Assembly: GCA_963970005.1 (NCBI GenBank)
Contig: CAXAMN010028917.1
Location: 243,014-307,013 of the forward strand
DNA from: Durusdinium trenchii
Lineage: Eukaryota > Sar > Dinophyceae > Suessiales > Symbiodiniaceae
Direction: 5' to 3'
Length of the DNA stretch: 64,000 nt
Shown here: positions 22,301 to 31,800 of the stretch, in pieces
Layout of the letters: each line of letters starts with the position of its first letter
How positions within the stretch are numbered: the first letter of the stretch is position 1
Program-made: the position numbers and the translations under genes
The notes under the pieces: model-generated
What the model saw: the letters and a program-made list of their open reading frames with translations, nothing else
The model's database searches: none
Told to the model about the DNA's origin: nothing

Positions 22301-22816
22301 AGATGTGATGGATAATGAACTTGATTGCATCATCTTCGTGAAAAGATTTGCATCAGATGATGATTTGGCACAGGACCGTTGGTTTTTCTTTTGTCAAGTT
22401 ATAAGTCCCTCATCCCTTGCCTCAACCCCTGCAAACATACTACTTGGTTATGCCAGGAACCATTGCTGGGGATGCCATACCAATTCGTGGTTCCGCTGCT
22501 GAACTCTGCACCCTCAGTGCCGCGCCAGCTCCAGGCACCAAAGCCAGCGAAAGCCGAGGACTATCTTGCCTATGCGCAAGTGATGCTTCGACGATTCCCG
22601 TCAGACACGTCCCGTCGAGCAGTGCGGTTTCTACTGAGCATTGTTCAAGACCAAAATCCTGGCTCTTTGGCCCCACTCCCATGGTATGGAACTGCCAACA
22701 CGCAGCCTCTGATCCAGATTGGTTTGCCAAATGTGGCACAGTATGTTGCACCATGCATAAAGTTCCAGGCCCAGTTTAGGAGAAATCGTCCTGGAAGACC
22801 CGCTAGGGACAGCTGA
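19344..22816 (+). CDS. Transposase-like protein with DNTVRENKN and VGHTH motifs, at least 12 exons
   Basis: Successive plus-strand exons give one protein. They are a Cys-cluster segment with CMCSGQCYRHF and FWTLPKLQQD (19394-19545), LLGLGGDRLVRACSG (19628-19819), TKYQTIKQLLSTEG (19825-19980), RYLPPGSPKMLFYRF (20466-20550), LRFLPVSTHGTCDVCLDH (20617-20760), an AARSYKAHLDS exon (20820-20950), DGMDQAKWALPR (21104-21365), DNTVRENKN...VGHTH (21400-21565), QLFGLIATSFKYIDLL (21679-21970), GGLKTSGRGIHAFLFLP (22045-22130), CIIFVKRFASDDD (22188-22340) and a last exon ending in a stop (22480-22816). The D-x(n)-D-N-x-x-x-E-N-K-N and GHTH pattern is that of a family of uncharacterised, DDE-transposase-like proteins I recall as repeated in dinoflagellates and some animals; this memory is unverified. 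The start is uncertain: 18909-19247 is open but ambiguous in frame. The next gene in the same orientation is a DNA methyltransferase. Confidence 0.7.
21104..21365 (+). CDS. Transposase-like exon with DGMDQAKW
   Basis: Begins with GAC right after CCTAG (AG|G acceptor) and encodes DGMDQAKWALPRHRL, then a long conserved-looking segment ending FPDQVFLWA. The first Asp pair is the likely first catalytic acidic position of the DDE-like fold. Confidence 0.75.
21400..21565 (+). CDS. Transposase-like exon with DNTVRENKN and VGHTH
   Basis: Encodes SDKADNTVRENKNNSVLKFL and later LFSKVGHTH. These are the second and third signature blocks. The exon appears to end at CATG before GC, so the next exon restores the expected D-Q-L-F-G. 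Confidence 0.78.
21566..21678 (+). other. Intron with GC-AG ends
   Basis: Splicing from CATG|GC (21566) to AAG|AC (21678/21679) joins VGHTH to DQLFGLIA in frame, as the protein family requires. Retaining it would put a stop ten bases after the donor region. GC 5' ends are known for dinoflagellate introns. Confidence 0.6.
21679..21970 (+). CDS. Transposase-like exon, C-terminal region
   Basis: Encodes DQLFGLIATSFKYIDLLCDP and later ISAVRDWKTWF, followed by a stop in the unspliced reading. V-R-D-W-K-x-W is then continued by GGLKTSGRGIHAF in the next exon, matching the family order I expect. Confidence 0.65.
22480..22816 (+). CDS. Transposase-like last exon
   Basis: Encodes SVPRQLQAPKPAKAEDYLAY then AQVMLRRFPSDTSRRAVRFL, ending RPARDS and a stop at 22814-22816. 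Basic C-terminus. Confidence 0.55.
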
Positions 22817-24700
22817 CTCGAAGAGTGCAGCTGAGACATGAGACAAGAGTGCTGCCGTGCAAAACTTAACTACTTTAAGTCTAATATGTCGTTTCAATTG
22901 AGCTTGCTTCAAACACAACACTCAACATCCAACTTCCTGCCAGTCATTAGCAACCTTTTGGCTCAATCAAGTGGCACTCTAATGTCTCGCTCTTGGAGGT
23001 TTGGCTACCCTTTGGCTATACCCACTTTGTTGCTGCCACGTGGCCAGGCGACAAAATGCCTTCGAAGGGACACCTGAAACGCAGGCAAGCGGCGTTTGGT
23101 ATCGTTTGGTCCTTTCTTAGAGACTAATTTTGCGCTAGATTGATTCGCCGGCATCAACACGCCAGGCCAGCTTCTTGAATTTCAGGATCAGGTCAGGTGC
23201 TTGAAACCAACATCCAAAAATAGACCCCGCTAGACCTAGCTGGTGTTCAAGCACCTGCCCCAAAAGGTTGTGAGATTCAATGGATCAGGAAACCCAAAAC
23301 CTGTTCTGAAGGTAATCTGGATCGAGGATTCTCAGGCCAATTCAATACTGCATTCAATACAAACAGGATTCACTGTATAATGGTTTAAGCTGGCCAGGAG
23401 ACAGAGAGCGCTCGGATGAACTTGCAAGCCTTCTTTGAAGATTCACAGGCCACAGCTGAAGAGTGATTCTCTTCCCAATACACTATGCCCTTGGCAGGTG
23501 GACCCACCTGACATGTCCGATTCGCAGGCTTTTTTTTTTCAATGAGACTATCAAGTGAGCGTAGCTTCAGCCAGGAGACTCTGATATTGGGCCAAGAGGT
23601 CCCAGACAAGGCCTAGGTTTGATGTCTAGATCTTAGCGCCATAGCATGTCCCAGTCAGAATACATCTTGCCCTTCAGGTGTCAACGGACCCTCCCGCACG
23701 GCCTGAACCTGTCCAGCAGCAGTCTTTGGACTTGGACAACTGCGCAACAACCTCAGCGTGTGATCGGTGTAGCAGTTGGCCGGGCAAACACTAAAGGTGA
23801 AGAAGAACGACAAGTTGGCAGTGGACTGGAAGAACGTTGACGCCCCATCATTTTCTCATAAGGCCTGTTGTCTATTGTCCTTCGAGTTTGATTGATCGAT
23901 CGGTTCTATGCAGGTGTCCGGCTCGCTCCAAGACATCCAGAAGGCCAAACATTCACAATCATTTCAGGCTCCAACTCAACAGTAGGGCACTCATGATCAT
24001 TTCAGGAAAAGAACAAAGCTACTGGGCATATCGCTGAGGTTCGCCACGTTTCCAGAGCTCCCACCCAACAATCCTGACCTGGGAGGCACAAGAGCCAAAG
24101 ACAAAAGCCAGGAAGTCAGCGCTACGCTCCGCTCCTTCGAGATGCTGCCCGGAGGCCCCTAATTCTTAATTTGATTCAGCTTTCACCAAGTAGACTGTCA
24201 GGCTGATCCTGCTCAAGAATCTCAAGAACCTGACTGCCAGTGACCAGAAACTTAATAGATGTCTGGAATGGACCAGACATTTGAAGGGGAAAAAGTGTTT
24301 TAGTGCACCAAGTCTGAAGTTTTTCTTGACAAGTTTGCAGGTAGATTTGAAGGGGACTGACAATAACCACAAGTACGAGGCTCAAGCACGAGGATCAAGC
24401 ACGATGCCGCCCATGAAGCTGTGCCTCAAGCAGGCCGTCCATGCAGCTTTGCGCTATGAAAGGAGCGGTGTTTTTTTTACAAGTTTAGCTGCCATACAAC
24501 ATGCAACTATTTAGCCTCCCAAGTTGAAAGGAGTTCGACATCCAAAGTACGGAAGAGCCTGAAGAAAACCACCAGGCAGCAGCTTTCTTGTTGAACGTGT
24601 AACATCATGATGATCATCACCATCTCATATATTTAGGTTTGGAAAATCACCCCCAAATTTGGATGATGTGGATGGTCATTTGTATTCAACTTTTTTGCAG
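22817..24700. other. Intergenic DNA, no supported gene
   Basis: I see no exon with recognisable motif. A small frame around 24400 (MPPMKLCLKQAVHAALRYE) could be a 5' exon of the following methyltransferase, but nothing ties it to that gene. Confidence 0.4.
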
Positions 24701-24908
24701 GCGCTGGAAATATCCACGGACCACGATCTATGCACCGACAGACCATCACCCGGAGGGTTTCAAGACCATTCACAGTGCTTTCCGTTGGCCAAAAGTATTC
24801 CTGAGTAGGCTGTCAGGTCACTTTGGCCAGGATTGGATGGTTCGTAGGCTGCGTAAATGGAGATGGTCTTTCAGTTCAGCCTTCAGTGGTGTTGGCGCCC
24901 CGGAGAAT
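24701..24908 (+). CDS. DNMT exon 1, motif I
   Basis: Starts after TTTTTTGCAG with a G. Encodes an Arg/Trp-rich segment (FGQDWMVRRLRKWRWSFSSA) then FSGVGAPEN, the SAM-binding motif I. A GT (24909) and the AG|G at 24964 give a phase-0 intron of 56 nt. Confidence 0.78.
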
Positions 24909-26412
24909 GTCAGAAACTAAGTTGAACTTGGGTTGACCGTGCAGCTCCGCCACAATGCCCCCAGGCTCTGACCAGCCTCCAGTCAGCTGCCAACGACTTC
25001 CTGCAGAAGTGTGGACGGCCGGTCAAGTTCCCGAACGTTCGGTTCGAGTACGCTGTGGAGTGTGACAAGCATTGCACCAAAGTACTTGCATCAACATACA
25101 ATGTGTGCAACTTCAACGACATACTAGAGTTCCACCCTGGAAACAAGAAGCGTGCATTTTGCACAACACACAACAAGATGTGTGTCATCAAGAAGTTTGG
25201 GAAGAGTAAACACAGAGACTCGTTTGCAAGAACTCTCATGCTTGTTGGAACTGCCCAACTCTCGTTTTAATAGAATCAAACTGATTGCGTTCTACAGCCC
25301 GCTGCCAGCCTATAAGGACTGAGATTCAACGGAGCTGGCCCGTGCCTCAAGTGGGTGTGCGTGCGTGGTCAATTTTTTGGGGAGTGGGATCATTTCACCC
25401 CGTAAGGACCCGTGTGCGTCAGCTTCAGCCAAATGGGTAAGCGTCGTGGCGTGAATGACGTGGCATTCAAGACCCACGAAGCGTACTATGATGGAGTGAG
25501 GGATGAGTTCAATGCTCTCTTGATTGAAAACGTACCAAATTACCAAATCTCGTTGGTCCAACAGAGGTTGGGCCCAAAGTGGCAGACCAAGCACGCAGTG
25601 ATCGACCCGCGGAACTTTGGGATTCCCTGTGCAAGATCAAGACTCTATGTTTTAGCATGGCGCCGAGACTCCGTACGCTGGCGCCAGGACGTGGACTTGG
25701 CCGAAGCTCTGGACATCCTGTCAGCCAGGACCGTGGCGGGAGCTGCAGCGTGCTTCTGGAAAAACGACCTACCCCCCCTCATCTTTGACACCTGCCCAGG
25801 TGTCTTGATACCAGTATAGGGCTTTTGTGTAGCAGCGCTCGTAGTTACCTACTACCTTTCACCAAGTAGACTCGTAGCAGCACTTTTGTAGCAGCACTCA
25901 TACCCCTCGGTATCCTTCGGTCATTTAAGGCCAAGAGCGTGAACGATTACAAAGAACACACACAGTTCCAGTACCCTGATGTTCAGCAATATGTCAAAAA
26001 TGGACGCGGTCGTGGAGAATGCTCTGATGGTACGCTACAGACCCTGACGACATCTACCCGGATCTTTAGTATCGAGTCTAGATCAAATTTGGTGGTTTCA
26101 ACATCCATTTATGGTCAAATTGTCATGATACTAATTTTCTAATTCTATTATACTCCAAAAGACTCAGATCTCAAATAAGAGTTCCAGCTGTGTCCTACTC
26201 AGGAACACCAGAGATTCCTGTCTCCCTTGGAGATGTTGGCTTCGCAGCTTTTGCCAGTCCTTCCTGCTCAAGCTCGCAGCTGCGGTGGTCGCAAGTTGGA
26301 CGTGCAAGATGTCCCACCTACCCAGTTGGCGAAGATGGCAGGCAATTCGATGTCCGCCCCGTGCGTGGCGGCTATGTTGGCAGTTGCCATGTTGGCTTTA
26401 GAGCTTAAGTGA
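24701..26412 (+). CDS. C5 cytosine DNA methyltransferase, five exons
   Basis: Five exons carry the C5-methyltransferase motifs in order. Exon 1 (24701-24908) ends with motif I, AFSGVGAPEN. Exon 2 (24965-about 25247) has motif II Glu in FEYAVECDKHC, then FNDILEF and a C-x2-H-x3-C group. Exon 3 (25407-about 25786) has motif IV as PVCVSFSQMG with the catalytic Cys, motif VI LIENVPNYQ and motif VIII FGIPCARSRLYVLAW. Exon 4 (25930-about 26062) has ECSDGTLQTLTT. Exon 5 (26203-26412) has motif X LAKMAGNSMSAPC and the stop. The total is about 400 residues, a compact enzyme without visible targeting domains. It would transfer methyl from S-adenosylmethionine to cytosine C5 in DNA. Acceptors are AG|G at every exon, and donors fit GT, GA or similar. 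The Pro normally preceding the catalytic Cys is Val. Upstream exons may exist before 24701. Confidence 0.82.
24965..25247 (+). CDS. DNMT exon 2, motif II
   Basis: Encodes ALTSLQSAANDFLQKCGRPV, FEYAVECDKHCTKVLAS, FNDILEFHPGNKKRAFC and RDSFARTLMLVG. The Glu of AVECD sits where motif II binds SAM ribose, and the Asp of FNDIL fits motif III. The Cys/His group could bind zinc. Confidence 0.75.
25407..25786 (+). CDS. DNMT exon 3, motifs IV, VI and VIII
   Basis: Encodes PVCVSFSQMGKRRGV (motif IV with catalytic Cys), LIENVPNYQ (motif VI, E-N-V) and FGIPCARSRLYVLAWRRD (motif VIII, R-x-R-x-Y). Starts after GTAAG with a G. Confidence 0.85.
25930..26062 (+). CDS. DNMT exon 4
   Basis: Starts at GCC after TTTAAG. 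Encodes AKSVNDYKEHTQFQYPDVQQ then YVKNGRGRGECSDGTLQTLT. The end resembles the region around motif IX. The 3' limit is approximate. Confidence 0.6.
26203..26412 (+). CDS. DNMT exon 5, motif X and stop
   Basis: Starts after CTACTCAG with a G. Encodes EHQRFLSPLEMLASQLLPVL then PPTQLAKMAGNSMSAPCVAA and ends AMLALELK and TGA at 26410-26412. A-G-N-S-M is motif X. Confidence 0.8.
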   Translation, partial: EHQRFLSPLEMLASQLLPVLPAQARSCGGRKLDVQDVPPTQLAKMAGNSMSAPCVAAMLAVAMLALELK

Positions 26413-26726
26413 TGCTCCGTCTCATGATGGAACTTGAATGAATGAACCAATGCACTTTCGACCTGCTCCCGCGGGTCAAACGTTGCAAAAAGGTCTCCAA
26501 GTCTCTAAACCAGCGGTTTAAAGGGGTGGGTGTGCGGGGTTGAGATTGTTATAGATTGTTGTATTGGTGCGCCCCAAAACCACCCCTTTGGAAACCCTGG
26601 AGATGATTTCAGTAGATCTCAAGATATCTCAAGACTTCAGAAAGCAACAAATTTCAATCTGCTGAGGAATCACTTTGAATTCTGAATGGTTAAACCTTTC
26701 AGCTCAATGGTGTGGGGGTAGCAAAC

Positions 26727-26846
26727 ATGCCCCCCTCAAAGCGTCCGGCCCCGGGGGCTCCGCAAGATGGCCTCCGTACCAAGCAGCTCAAGGAAGGCAT
26801 GGAGTGGGCCGCAGAGGCCTACAATTTTGCAAGGCCATTTCCGAGA
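26727..26846 (+). CDS. Candidate first exon of an unrecognised gene
   Basis: ATG at 26727 opens a basic frame, MPPSKRPAPGAPQDGLRTKQ then LKEGMEWAAEAYNFARPFPR, that resembles a nuclear protein N-terminus. It follows the methyltransferase by about 0.3 kb in the same orientation. The splice donor is not defined. Confidence 0.45.
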
Positions 26847-27171
26847 TGAGAGTTGGTGTTGTATCTTAGTTCTACTTGGTTGTTATACCCCCTCTATATA
26901 ATACTGTATAATACTGTTCTCCTAATAATGTGTGGGAGGAACTTCATTCTTGACGATGAGCAACACCCGGCCCGGACTCTTGCGGAGAATTGGACACCGG
27001 ATATGGCACGATCAGTTCAAACCTGGCTCCTGGAGATTGTTCCAAGCTTTCCTGAACCCAGCAGCTGCACCCTTCCTGTTTCTCGGCAGCTGCACCCAGT
27101 CGTACTTCCAAAAGCCCCCAATCCAATTCCAACAACCCTCCAAGCCTGGTGAAGATCTTCCCACAAAGCTA

Positions 27172-27400
27172 GGCGGCTCCCCATGCTCAAGCTGCCTCCG
27201 ACCAAGGATGATGCGGACGCTGTCATTGATGTCCCCTTGATGGCGTTCATGTACTCCAAACCCGTGGATGGGTACCCAATCTACCACACTTGGTTGGGGG
27301 TCTTGAAGGACATCCTGTTTCGAGGTTTCGAGAACTGGAGGGACACCTTCGAAGTGAAGATTTCAGGGGTTGCTGGAAAGACATTAGACTTTGGGAGCGT
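27172..27400 (+). CDS. Candidate exon, unrecognised
   Basis: After an AGCTAG|G acceptor the frame encodes MLKLPPTKDDADAVIDVPLM, AFMYSKPVDGYPIYHTW and FRGFENWRDTFEVKISG. No family recognised. It probably belongs with the following exons. Confidence 0.4.
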
Positions 27401-27504
27401 GATTGCAGTGAGGGGATTGGGCCGGCTCAGTATGTTGCTCTGGGCGATTCTTCATTCCTACACGGCAATGAAAGGAACCATGACTCCGGAGAAGACAGCT
27501 GACT

Positions 27505-27830
27505 TTGGTAGGTGGGACGGACAAAAAGCGTCGTCTTCCCGACTTCCAATTTTCAAAAAAACGAAGGTGATGGTTCCGCCGCGAACGTCGTCTTCCCGAT
27601 ATTTTGGGGAACCCCCCCCCGGTTAGCCATTTGCCACCCAAAATATCACGAAGGTGATGGTCCCGACCAAACCGTCGTCTTCCGGATATTTTGGGAGCCT
27701 CCCGGTGGCCCTATTCCTGAACCCAGGCAATCCCCAAAATATCACGAAGGTGATGGTCCCGACCAAACCGTCGTCTTTAAATTTTTGACATTTGGACTTC
27801 ACGAAGGTGAGGCTTTTATACCATTTAGGG
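27505..27830. repeat. Imperfect tandem repeat array in intron
   Basis: The word CACGAAGGTGATGGTCCCGA followed by CCAAACCGTCGTCTT occurs at 27647 and 27741 (94-95 bp apart), with two diverged copies at about 27517 and 27561. Copies are bounded by CCCAAAATATC and GATATTTTGGG, which pair, so each unit can fold as a hairpin. Confidence 0.75.
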
Positions 27831-27879
27831 TTCTGCACGGTGGGTTTCCCGAACCTCGAATAACTATTTTGACAGGTGG

Positions 27880-28056
27880 CTGCACACCGTCAAGAACATC
27901 AAATGCAAGATCACAGTAGCTTCATCATCTCAGTGTGCTTTCCGAAGATTGCAACTCAACGACCAGATGGCGGAGCGGCAACGAAAAAACGTGCTTCAAA
28001 AGGCACTTACATTCACCAGCCGCGCGAACGAGCTGATGGTCCAGGATTCCATAATT
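27880..28056 (+). CDS. Candidate exon, unrecognised
   Basis: Encodes RWLHTVKNIKCKITVASSSQ, CAFRRLQLNDQMAERQRKN and VLQKALTFTSRANELMVQD, an amphipathic basic region with exon-like composition. Confidence 0.45.
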
Positions 28057-28194
28057 TAATGATATTTAATGGGATCGTGGGTCAGATTATTTTAGTACGA
28101 CATGGAAAACTAACTGACATGCGGAAAATAATGTCAGTTTGAACCATGACCAGTTAAGTAAGGAAACGCCTTTAAAACATTCATCGCCATGTAG

Positions 28195-28350
28195 GAGTCG
28201 GCTCTCTATGATGGAAAGTTCAAGGAGGCCTTTATGGCTGCGGTTGATGAGTACAACTCTTTTGAGCAATGTGCCGTGAGCTCCAGATTCCGCATAGACC
28301 CTGGCATGGCACTGAACCTGTATGGGTTCAAGGCCGGGCCGGGGGACCTT
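28195..28350 (+). CDS. Candidate exon, unrecognised
   Basis: Encodes SALYDGKFKEAFMAAVDEYN, SFEQCAVSSRFRIDPGMAL and NLYGFKAGPG. Exon-like, no family recognised. Confidence 0.45.
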
Positions 28351-28404
28351 GAAAGTTGAACAGCTTTAAATCCAGGACCAGGAGTTCCAAAGGGGTGCAT
28401 CTAA

Positions 28405-28440
28405 TTAGAATTTGTGTGAGGTTTAGAATTTGTGTGAGGT
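28405..28440. repeat. Two-copy 18-bp tandem repeat
   Basis: TTAGAATTTGTGTGAGGT is repeated exactly twice in tandem. Confidence 0.8.
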
Positions 28441-28512
28441 GGGGGTCTCAGCATTGTGCTGGAATGCTCTGGAGTTGCATCTGCACCACTACAAATTTGA
28501 GCAATCAGGCGT

Positions 28513-28560
28513 GGGGTTAGTACAAAGTCACAAGGGGTTAGTACAAAGTCACAAGGGGTT
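28513..28560. repeat. Two-copy 21-bp tandem repeat
   Basis: GGGGTTAGTACAAAGTCACA(A) occurs twice in exact succession, followed by GGGGTT of a third unit. Confidence 0.85.
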
Positions 28561-28654
28561 GCAACATGTTGTAAAATGCTTGTTGCACGCCTATGCCCTG
28601 CAGCCCTGTCGAACACGGTGCTCCTGGAACCCAGATGGATGATTGGGAGCACAT

Positions 28655-28970
28655 CCAAAGATCCCACCGTCAAAGGATCACATATTTGGTCCAAGGTATT
28701 GACGATGACCGCTGATGCTCAGAATTTATTTCTGCATCGCATATTCTACTTGCACGAGATTGCAACAAGGAGGGCTGGCAAAGCAAGCAGTGTGAAGCTT
28801 ACGCTCGCTGAATGGGTTTGTGAGGCCGACAAGATTGTGGTCCTGGCCCATGTCTTGTCCCAGATGAGCGACGCGACAGACAGCCATGGAGATCGGCTTT
28901 TTCCAGATGCCCTCATCTCGAAGCTTTTCCACTGCGTGGTTGAAGGGCGACTCGTTTGGACAGTTTTCCA
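28655..28970 (+). CDS. Candidate exon, unrecognised helical region
   Basis: Encodes SKVLTMTADAQNLFLHRIFY, LHEIATRRAGKASSVKLTL, AEWVCEADKIVVLAHVLSQM and FPDALISKLFHCVVE. Strong amphipathic helices and an uninterrupted frame argue for coding. Downstream, CTTTTCCACTGCGTGG recurs at 29019 as a short duplication. Confidence 0.55.
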
Positions 28971-29104
28971 CAATACTCTTTTGGTGTTTTTGACTCAATG
29001 GGTCAGTTTGGATAGTTTTCCACTGCGTGGTGTTTTTGATTCTTAAATTACTTTTAAATTTCTTAAAAGATCTTAAAAGTTTAGATGGCAACTGACTGAG
29101 GGAT

Positions 29105-29510
29105 TATCACGAAGAGGCAGAATCATGGCTTGCTAGCCTGGATCCGACCTTCAATGCTCAGAACACCTCAATCTGGCAGGAAAACATGCCAGCACCTCCT
29201 GAGCCAGGCCCTGACCAGGTGTCCATGGCAGACGAGAGGGTTTCTTCTCTTTCCATGGAAGCTCGCCGTGCCCAATATGAATCAGATACGCTTGCGCTGG
29301 CACGCGACGTCGCGCAGCTGGGAAACCTGTATCGTGAGACTTGCAAATCTCAGCACGCAGAACGACAGGAGAAGATTTTGCATATTCGACATCAGAACGT
29401 GATTGGCAGTGGGATCGTGTCGGATTGGATGGCAGCTAACTGTTCTATCCAGTCTGGGTTCATCAAGGAGCAAATCACAGCGATTGACAGGGTTTGGGTT
29501 GCCAAAAAAC
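29105..29510 (+). CDS. Candidate exon, unrecognised
   Basis: Encodes SWLASLDPTFNAQNTSIWQE, a Pro/Asp linker, then SLSMEARRAQYESDTLALAR and GNLYRETCKSQHAERQEKIL with coiled-coil-like character, then GSGIVSDWMAANCSIQSGF. Confidence 0.55.
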
Positions 29511-29589
29511 CGGACAGCCCTCTCACAGTCATGTAGTCTTTTTGCCTAACGGGGGAGCTTTATCAATGCGCTTATCGTTTCTGGCCCTG

Positions 29590-29780
29590 CAGGTTCTTGC
29601 TCGCTTTCCATCTAGTCCTGTGGTCGTTTGGTGCGATTGCATGAAGTTGGGACGCATGACAAAGACCGACGTCAATGACACCACCGAGCTGATCGAGTGT
29701 GTTTTGAAGAAGCGAGGTGCAAAAGCAGCCGCACTTTGCATTGCACCCTACCTCACATCGGAGAAGATCCAGAACGGTCA
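29590..29780 (+). CDS. Candidate exon, unrecognised alpha/beta region
   Basis: Encodes VLARFPSSPVVVWCDCMKLG, RMTKTDVNDTTELIECVLKK and RGAKAAALCIAPYLTSEK. Alternating hydrophobic strands and helices suggest a Rossmann-like fold. No family recognised. Confidence 0.5.
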
Positions 29781-29904
29781 GCGGGGTGAACAAAGGCACA
29801 CCCCTATTTTTGGGTGTTGGTTTTTGTTGCTTTTGTAGGCCAATTTGTTGGGGTCACCTAACCGTCAACCCAATCACCAACCCCCAGACCCACCCACATG
29901 CAGG

Positions 29905-30095
29905 CGCCTGGAGGACAAATACGATGGGAAATCTTTGTGGCCTGAGCGTATCTCCATCCGCTGCGCTCCCCCGAGCTCCCGGAGGAAAGTTCCAATACAG
30001 TTCGACGGATGGGTGATCGTCGATGAACACTCCATGAAAGACAACCTGTTCAAGACATGTCAACTGATTTCCGACAGGCCCGGCAAAAGTAGACT
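29905..30095 (+). CDS. Candidate exon, unrecognised
   Basis: Encodes RLEDKYDGKSLWPERISIRC, APPSSRRKVPIQFDGWVIV and DEHSMKDNLFKTCQLISDRP. Exon-like composition. Confidence 0.5.
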
Positions 30096-30444
30096 GAGAA
30101 ACATCTCCTCATATCTCCTCTATGGAACATGACATGGTTTAAATTTAATGTTTAATCATCATAATAGCCTCATGTCATCAAGCTGCCCTGTGACAAGGGC
30201 TACCCGGAAAGAGATCCAGTTTCAGCAGGAAAGTGCCTATGTGGTCCCCTTTGCTGAGAAAGACGGCGTCCCTCACGCAAGCGAAGGACAAAGGACCTCG
30301 CGTCATTGTGACATAACATGACATGGACATAACAACTTAGTAGACTTCAAGACTATTGAGATTCACCTTCAACCGTTTTTCTTTGCAACTCCTATGACTC
30401 CTAACTCCTGTAACTAGGGAGGGTCCTGTAACTCCTCAGGTGTA

Positions 30445-30840
30445 AACTACATGCGTCCACATTTAGCAGATCTTATATTTAGGAGCTATTCAGACGTGCA
30501 AGAGTGCGCTCAACTTCTTGCTGGGGATCAACTACCGTTGGTTCTCATTGGCAGTCTGCTGGACAAGGCAAGCATTCCAGAGAGCGAGAAGACAATTCTT
30601 TGCATCAACGTGACGCCATACGACGGATGGCTCGAGAAAACACTTATGAGATGGAACAAGTACGGTACCAACTCCAAGAATTCCTTCAAGACCCTGTCTG
30701 TGTCCAAGTCTTTGAGTACAGCGCAGTTTGTCGAGAAAATGATTGCAGTAGAGCTCATGGAGGACTATCAGCTTTTTGAAAAAAACATTTTCCAACGTCG
30801 TGCAACTGGAAAACTCTACAAGCACTCCAAACCGACCTAT
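30445..30840 (+). CDS. Candidate exon, unrecognised
   Basis: Encodes MRPHLADLIFRSYSDVQECA, QLLAGDQLPLVLIGSLLDKA, TILCINVTPYDGWLEKTLMR and SLSTAQFVEKMIAVELMEDY. INVTPYDGW is reminiscent of a catalytic loop but I cannot name a family. The frame is open through 31290. Confidence 0.55.
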
Positions 30841-30929
30841 ATAGACATAATTATGGCATTACTTATTATGGCCCTATACTATTCAAGACTTGAACATGGC
30901 AATGGACTGTTGGACATTGAAATAACTCG

Positions 30930-31560
30930 GTCGCAGGAGTGGAAGAAGGGGTCCTCATCAACCCTGGGGAGCGTGAGACAGTATGAGCCCAACCCTCCCC
31001 CCCAGGCGCCGGACTCTCTAGCTGATCCGTCCAAATTCCCTCTTCGGCTGGTGAAGCTGGAGGTGGATATGAACCCTGCTTTGAAAGGATGGAACAGGTT
31101 CAAGATCTCCCTTCCACCTGCCATTCGCTCGAGACACCTTTCCGATCCAGTTTACGGTCCGGACTGGGCAAGCCTCTTGAAAGACTTCGACAGTAAGCTT
31201 CTCGGACATAAGCCAAGAACTTTCAAGAAATTCAGGGCCCTTTTTCATTTCTCCTCCACGCCAAAAGGCTCGCCTCACTCCCGTAACTAGCATCATTGAG
31301 CCCCCCGGACACAGGTTTGGTGCTGGCACTGATCTGACAATCGTCCAAAGCCTGGAACCAGCGGAAGAGGAACCGCTGGTTGTTGAGCCCTGGACCGAGC
31401 CAACATCGATTGACCAGCTCCTCAACACTTACATATTAGAAGCAAAATTCTCAGGCCGATGCCCGGGTACTCTTCTGTACTTGGTCCAGGCGAAGAATCG
31501 GGATGGACAGCTGGAGCAAGCCAACCCGCAACAAAAATACAAACTGTTCATTGCAACTTG
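30930..31560 (+). CDS. Candidate exon, continuing the same gene, one frame break
   Basis: Encodes SLADPSKFPLRLVKLEVDMN, FKISLPPAIRSRHLSDPVY and GPDWASLLKDFDSKLLGHKP. The protein-like reading then moves to another frame (RLTPVTSIIEPPGHRFGAGT, EEEPLVVEPWTEPTSIDQLL) at CCAAAAGG, about 31260-31267. Removing one A of that run would join the frames, so a one-base error or mutation is likelier than a splice. Confidence 0.5.
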
Positions 31561-31664
31561 GCAGTTGAGTTTTTATGGAGAACAAGTTTTAATTAAGCCT
31601 GGTCATCCCATTTACCAAACCACCACCAGTCATCACCAGTCACAATAACCAACCAAGAACTCCC

Positions 31665-31800
31665 AGGCAGCCGTGATGGACAATGTGACCCTTCCAAAGA
31701 TGGAATACATGATCGCTCATGGAGGTTCCAAATTCTTCAACCAGGAGAAACTGGCGACAATGCAACGCCAGGAGAAAGCGAGTCTAACTGGCTGGTTTGT
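31665..31800 (+). CDS. Candidate exon, unrecognised
   Basis: Encodes QAAVMDNVTLPKMEYMIAHG, GSKFFNQEKLATMQRQEKA and SLTGW. Confidence 0.45.

Noticed and set aside
22955..22975. TTTTGGCTCAA near 22.96 kb as a leader relic
   Set aside because: An 11-base partial match without the flanking GCCA or final G; too weak.
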